This document shows positions 5,871 to 7,356 of a DNA stretch of 7,356 bases, one piece after another. Positions within the stretch are counted from its first letter, which is position 1; each line of letters begins with the position of its first letter. The notes below the pieces were generated by a model, which was given only the letters and a program-made list of their open reading frames with translations, did not search any database and was not told where the DNA came from. The stretch covers positions 1 to 7,356 of the forward strand of contig CAJMDR010000096.1 in NCBI GenBank assembly GCA_905212215.1, given 5' to 3'. This DNA is from an uncultured Porphyromonadaceae bacterium. GTDB taxonomy: Bacteria > Bacteroidota > Bacteroidia > Bacteroidales > Muribaculaceae. A program made the translations under genes and the position numbers.

Positions 5871-6326
5871 ATGAAAAGACATCTGCTCCTGGGCTTAGCC
5901 CTCCTGACCATCATGGTCAGCGCCATCCTGGCGCTCAACGCCAAGTCAGTCGCTTCCTCTGGACAACCACCGAAAGCGAAATACACCGAACTCCTCAACG
6001 CCAACACCAGCACACAAGTCTCCGTTCCGGCTTCCATTCTGCCGGAAACCACCATCTCTCAGGAACAAGAGGACGCGGCTTCCGTCGCGTTGCCGACTTC
6101 CTCACCCACGCAAGCCATCCAAAGACTCACTCCCCCACCGGGGAATATGCCGTACATGAATGAAACGGCTACCGGTGGTACGAATACGACCCCGACAACC
6201 CAACTATATGGGTACAGCAATGGCAAGGTCCTTTATGGTTATATCCCATTAAATATACAGATGGTGTTTCCAAGAAATATCGAATGTCCCTATATGAGGA
6301 TCCGGATAATTTGTTTTCCAATATAG
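5871..6326 (+). CDS. N-terminal fragment of a secreted protein (signal peptide, linker, first propeller-like strand)
   Basis: The first 22 or so residues form a signal peptide: MKRH, a hydrophobic core LLLGLALLTIMVSAILAL, then NAKS. A polar linker rich in Thr, Ser, Pro and Gln follows to about residue 115. It ends in TQLYGYSNGKVLYGYIP, which resembles the opening LYGY-type strand of Bacteroidales secreted proteins with a propeller-like region. After about 6245 the frame reads an implausible basic, Cys-containing tail and stops at 6324-6326, while the frame of 6242 continues with protein-like sequence. I therefore take the last 27 or so residues as out of frame. GC is about 62% up to 6160, far above what follows. 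Its expression is likely tied to the divergent Crp-family regulator. It could be a real short protein, but the downstream continuation argues against that. Confidence 0.6.
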   Translation: MKRHLLLGLALLTIMVSAILALNAKSVASSGQPPKAKYTELLNANTSTQVSVPASILPETTISQEQEDAASVALPTSSPTQAIQRLTPPPGNMPYMNETATGGTNTTPTTQLYGYSNGKVLYGYIPLNIQMVFPRNIECPYMRIRIICFPI

Positions 6327-6411
6327 TACTGGGAGATACTTTAATATCGTATTGCCACCTAACGGTTTTCGATCTTATTTTCACAGACCTCGGCTCATAT
6401 CCCGCGTACAA

Positions 6412-7356
6412 ATGTCAACAATCAGTAATCATTTGAAAATTTTCGCGTATAGCGAATGTGCGCCTAAACGCCATCCATATTCAATTGTAAAGGATGACGA
6501 TGGCACTTTCTATGGCTGTATCATGGATATGACCACGAAGAAATTCTATTTTGGAAAATCTAAAGATCCACTAAAGATTTATGATGTGTCAAAGGATATA
6601 AAGGTTGGTGTGCTGTGTTACGGCATAGACCATCTCGGTAGTCTGTATTCACTGGATCAAGCCGGTGTCATAAGTAAAATCAATAAAGAAACTGGAGATA
6701 CCATTTTTACAAAATCACTTGGTCTTGATTTGTATACGGAAGTCAGCTGTTCTGCGGTATTCGACCGAAACCGGGAAATCTTTTATATGTACACAACGAC
6801 TCAAGAAAATAAAGGCAAGCGCAATAATTACAAACTGTTTGAAATCCCTTTGGCAACAATGAAACCCAAGGTGTTGAATTTTATTGACACTGTCCATGTT
6901 CGTGTGGCTTCTATCCCATACGAAGCATGGATAGGTGCTCCCGGAAGGCCAAATGACCTTAAAGTGACACGTGGTGAAGGGAACACAGGGTCAGTGTCGT
7001 TTGTGGCACCTGTAAAGACATTCGGAGGAGAACCGATTAGCGGAGTTCTTGAATACGAGATTCTTGCAGATGACAAAGTCATATACACAGGCACCACCAC
7101 TGCCGGAGCTTCTGTGAGTCAGAAAGTATCGTTTCCTAATGCGGGTCGCTTTGAGGTATCTGTACGAGCCAATAGCTCGGAGGGTAAAGGAGCGCGACGC
7201 AAGACAGAGGCATTCGTAGGTCATTTTGAACTACCTGTCTCATTTCCGATAATGGTGTTGCACAAATGGAACGTTCCAAGGATAACAATTCATCAAGATA
7301 TCAACAATGACGGGGGATGGATATTTAGAGGTTGTTTAAAAACGATTGTTAACTGA
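6412..7356 (+). CDS. C-terminal fragment: propeller-like region plus fibronectin type III-like domain
   Basis: The frame is open from 6310; 6412 is its first ATG (a TTG at 6352 is possible), and neither start is likely to be a true gene start. The 314-residue reading has propeller-like repeats: DDDGTFYGCIMD, then DHLGSLYSLDQAGVISKINKETGDT, then SAVFDRNREIFYMYTTT with KLFEIPLAT. An FN3-like domain follows (about nt 6946-7222): PNDLKVTRGEG, GSVSFVAPVKTFGGEPISG, LEYEILADDKVIYTG and GRFEVSVRANSSEGKG. Such modules occur in secreted or surface proteins of Bacteroidales. After VGHFELP the sequence looks like an eroded start of a second FN3 (ITIHQDINNDGG). It then ends abruptly in RGCLKTIVN and a stop at the window edge, with no secretion-system C-terminal domain. 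There is no signal peptide in this piece. Function is unknown; adhesion or glycan binding is only a guess. Confidence 0.6.
   Translation: MSTISNHLKIFAYSECAPKRHPYSIVKDDDGTFYGCIMDMTTKKFYFGKSKDPLKIYDVSKDIKVGVLCYGIDHLGSLYSLDQAGVISKINKETGDTIFTKSLGLDLYTEVSCSAVFDRNREIFYMYTTTQENKGKRNNYKLFEIPLATMKPKVLNFIDTVHVRVASIPYEAWIGAPGRPNDLKVTRGEGNTGSVSFVAPVKTFGGEPISGVLEYEILADDKVIYTGTTTAGASVSQKVSFPNAGRFEVSVRANSSEGKGARRKTEAFVGHFELPVSFPIMVLHKWNVPRITIHQDINNDGGWIFRGCLKTIVN

Larger units (their letters stand above)
5871..7356 (+). pseudogene. Disrupted secreted propeller/FN3 protein gene in three successive frames
   Basis: Three frames join into one plausible protein. The frame of 5871 runs to about 6244. The frame of 6242 carries PIKYTDGVSKKYRMSLYEDP and TVFDLIFTDLGSYPAYK until its stop at 6434-6436. 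The frame of 6412 then runs to the end. Each step equals the loss of one base. Adding one C to the CCC at 6245-6247 gives LYGYIPIKYTDG. Adding one T near 6432-6434, or one A near 6420, joins the second step. The first break falls where GC drops sharply. The end also looks truncated, since a second FN3 begins but is not finished. Alternatives are local sequence errors near a contig end, or phase-variable homopolymer tracts. The broken state is well supported by the reading frames; its cause is not. Confidence 0.65.

Noticed and set aside
5780..6163. Plus-strand 127-codon frame beginning MKSGITLPLKRR
   Set aside because: It begins inside the promoter -7 region and overlaps the signal-peptide frame; its His/Arg/Thr-rich content is typical of a GC-rich shadow frame. 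The same frame becomes coding only after about 6240.
6230..6440. Programmed -1 ribosomal frameshifting to explain the three frames
   Set aside because: I see no convincing X-XXY-YYZ slippery site with a following pseudoknot, and two such events in one gene would be exceptional; indels or sequence errors are simpler.

Overview
This window looks like chromosomal DNA from a member of the Bacteroidales, plausibly Muribaculaceae or a relative. Three things point there. The promoters are of the Bacteroidetes type (TTTG, about 19 bp, TAnnTTTG), most clearly before ndk. Shine-Dalgarno sequences are absent. The protein families are Bacteroidales-like: a C1B aminopeptidase of the 'AWDPMF' C-terminal type, a Bacteroidetes-style nucleoside diphosphate kinase, a short Crp/Fnr regulator, and secreted propeller/FN3 proteins. 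The family and genus are inferred from protein style, not from any marker gene.

Layout: (1) The window opens inside a C1B cysteine aminopeptidase (pepC), whose start lies off the left edge. It converges on a YbdG-like MscS channel gene on the minus strand, and the two are separated by a 14-bp-stem bidirectional terminator and a perfect 16-bp tandem duplication. (2) A 398-bp AT-rich spacer separates the channel from the divergent ndk. The spacer carries a near-canonical Bacteroidetes promoter for ndk and several undefined small repeats. (3) Downstream of ndk is a secreted M23/LysM peptidoglycan hydrolase with its own probable promoter and leader and a good intrinsic terminator. (4) A short spacer with inverted repeats separates it from a convergent Crp/Fnr-family regulator. 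(5) The regulator is divergent from a secreted-protein locus at the right end. The shared 233-bp spacer holds three related TTGA-N6/7-TCAA elements, a strong candidate for Crp/Fnr-type operators.

The right-end gene is broken. A signal-peptide start (frame of 5871), a middle stretch (frame of 6242) and a C-terminal propeller-like plus FN3-like part (frame of 6412) lie in three successive frames. They join into one protein if two single-base losses are assumed. Base composition also falls from about 62% to about 33-45% GC near the first break. This is either a decayed or hybrid pseudogene or a sequence with local errors near the end of a contig.

Functionally the left part is housekeeping: peptide turnover, osmotic protection, nucleotide balance and wall remodelling. 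The accessory and most interesting part is 5060-7356: a Crp/Fnr-type regulator that may control both itself and the divergent, now disrupted, surface or secreted protein. I saw no RNA gene, CRISPR array or complete mobile element.
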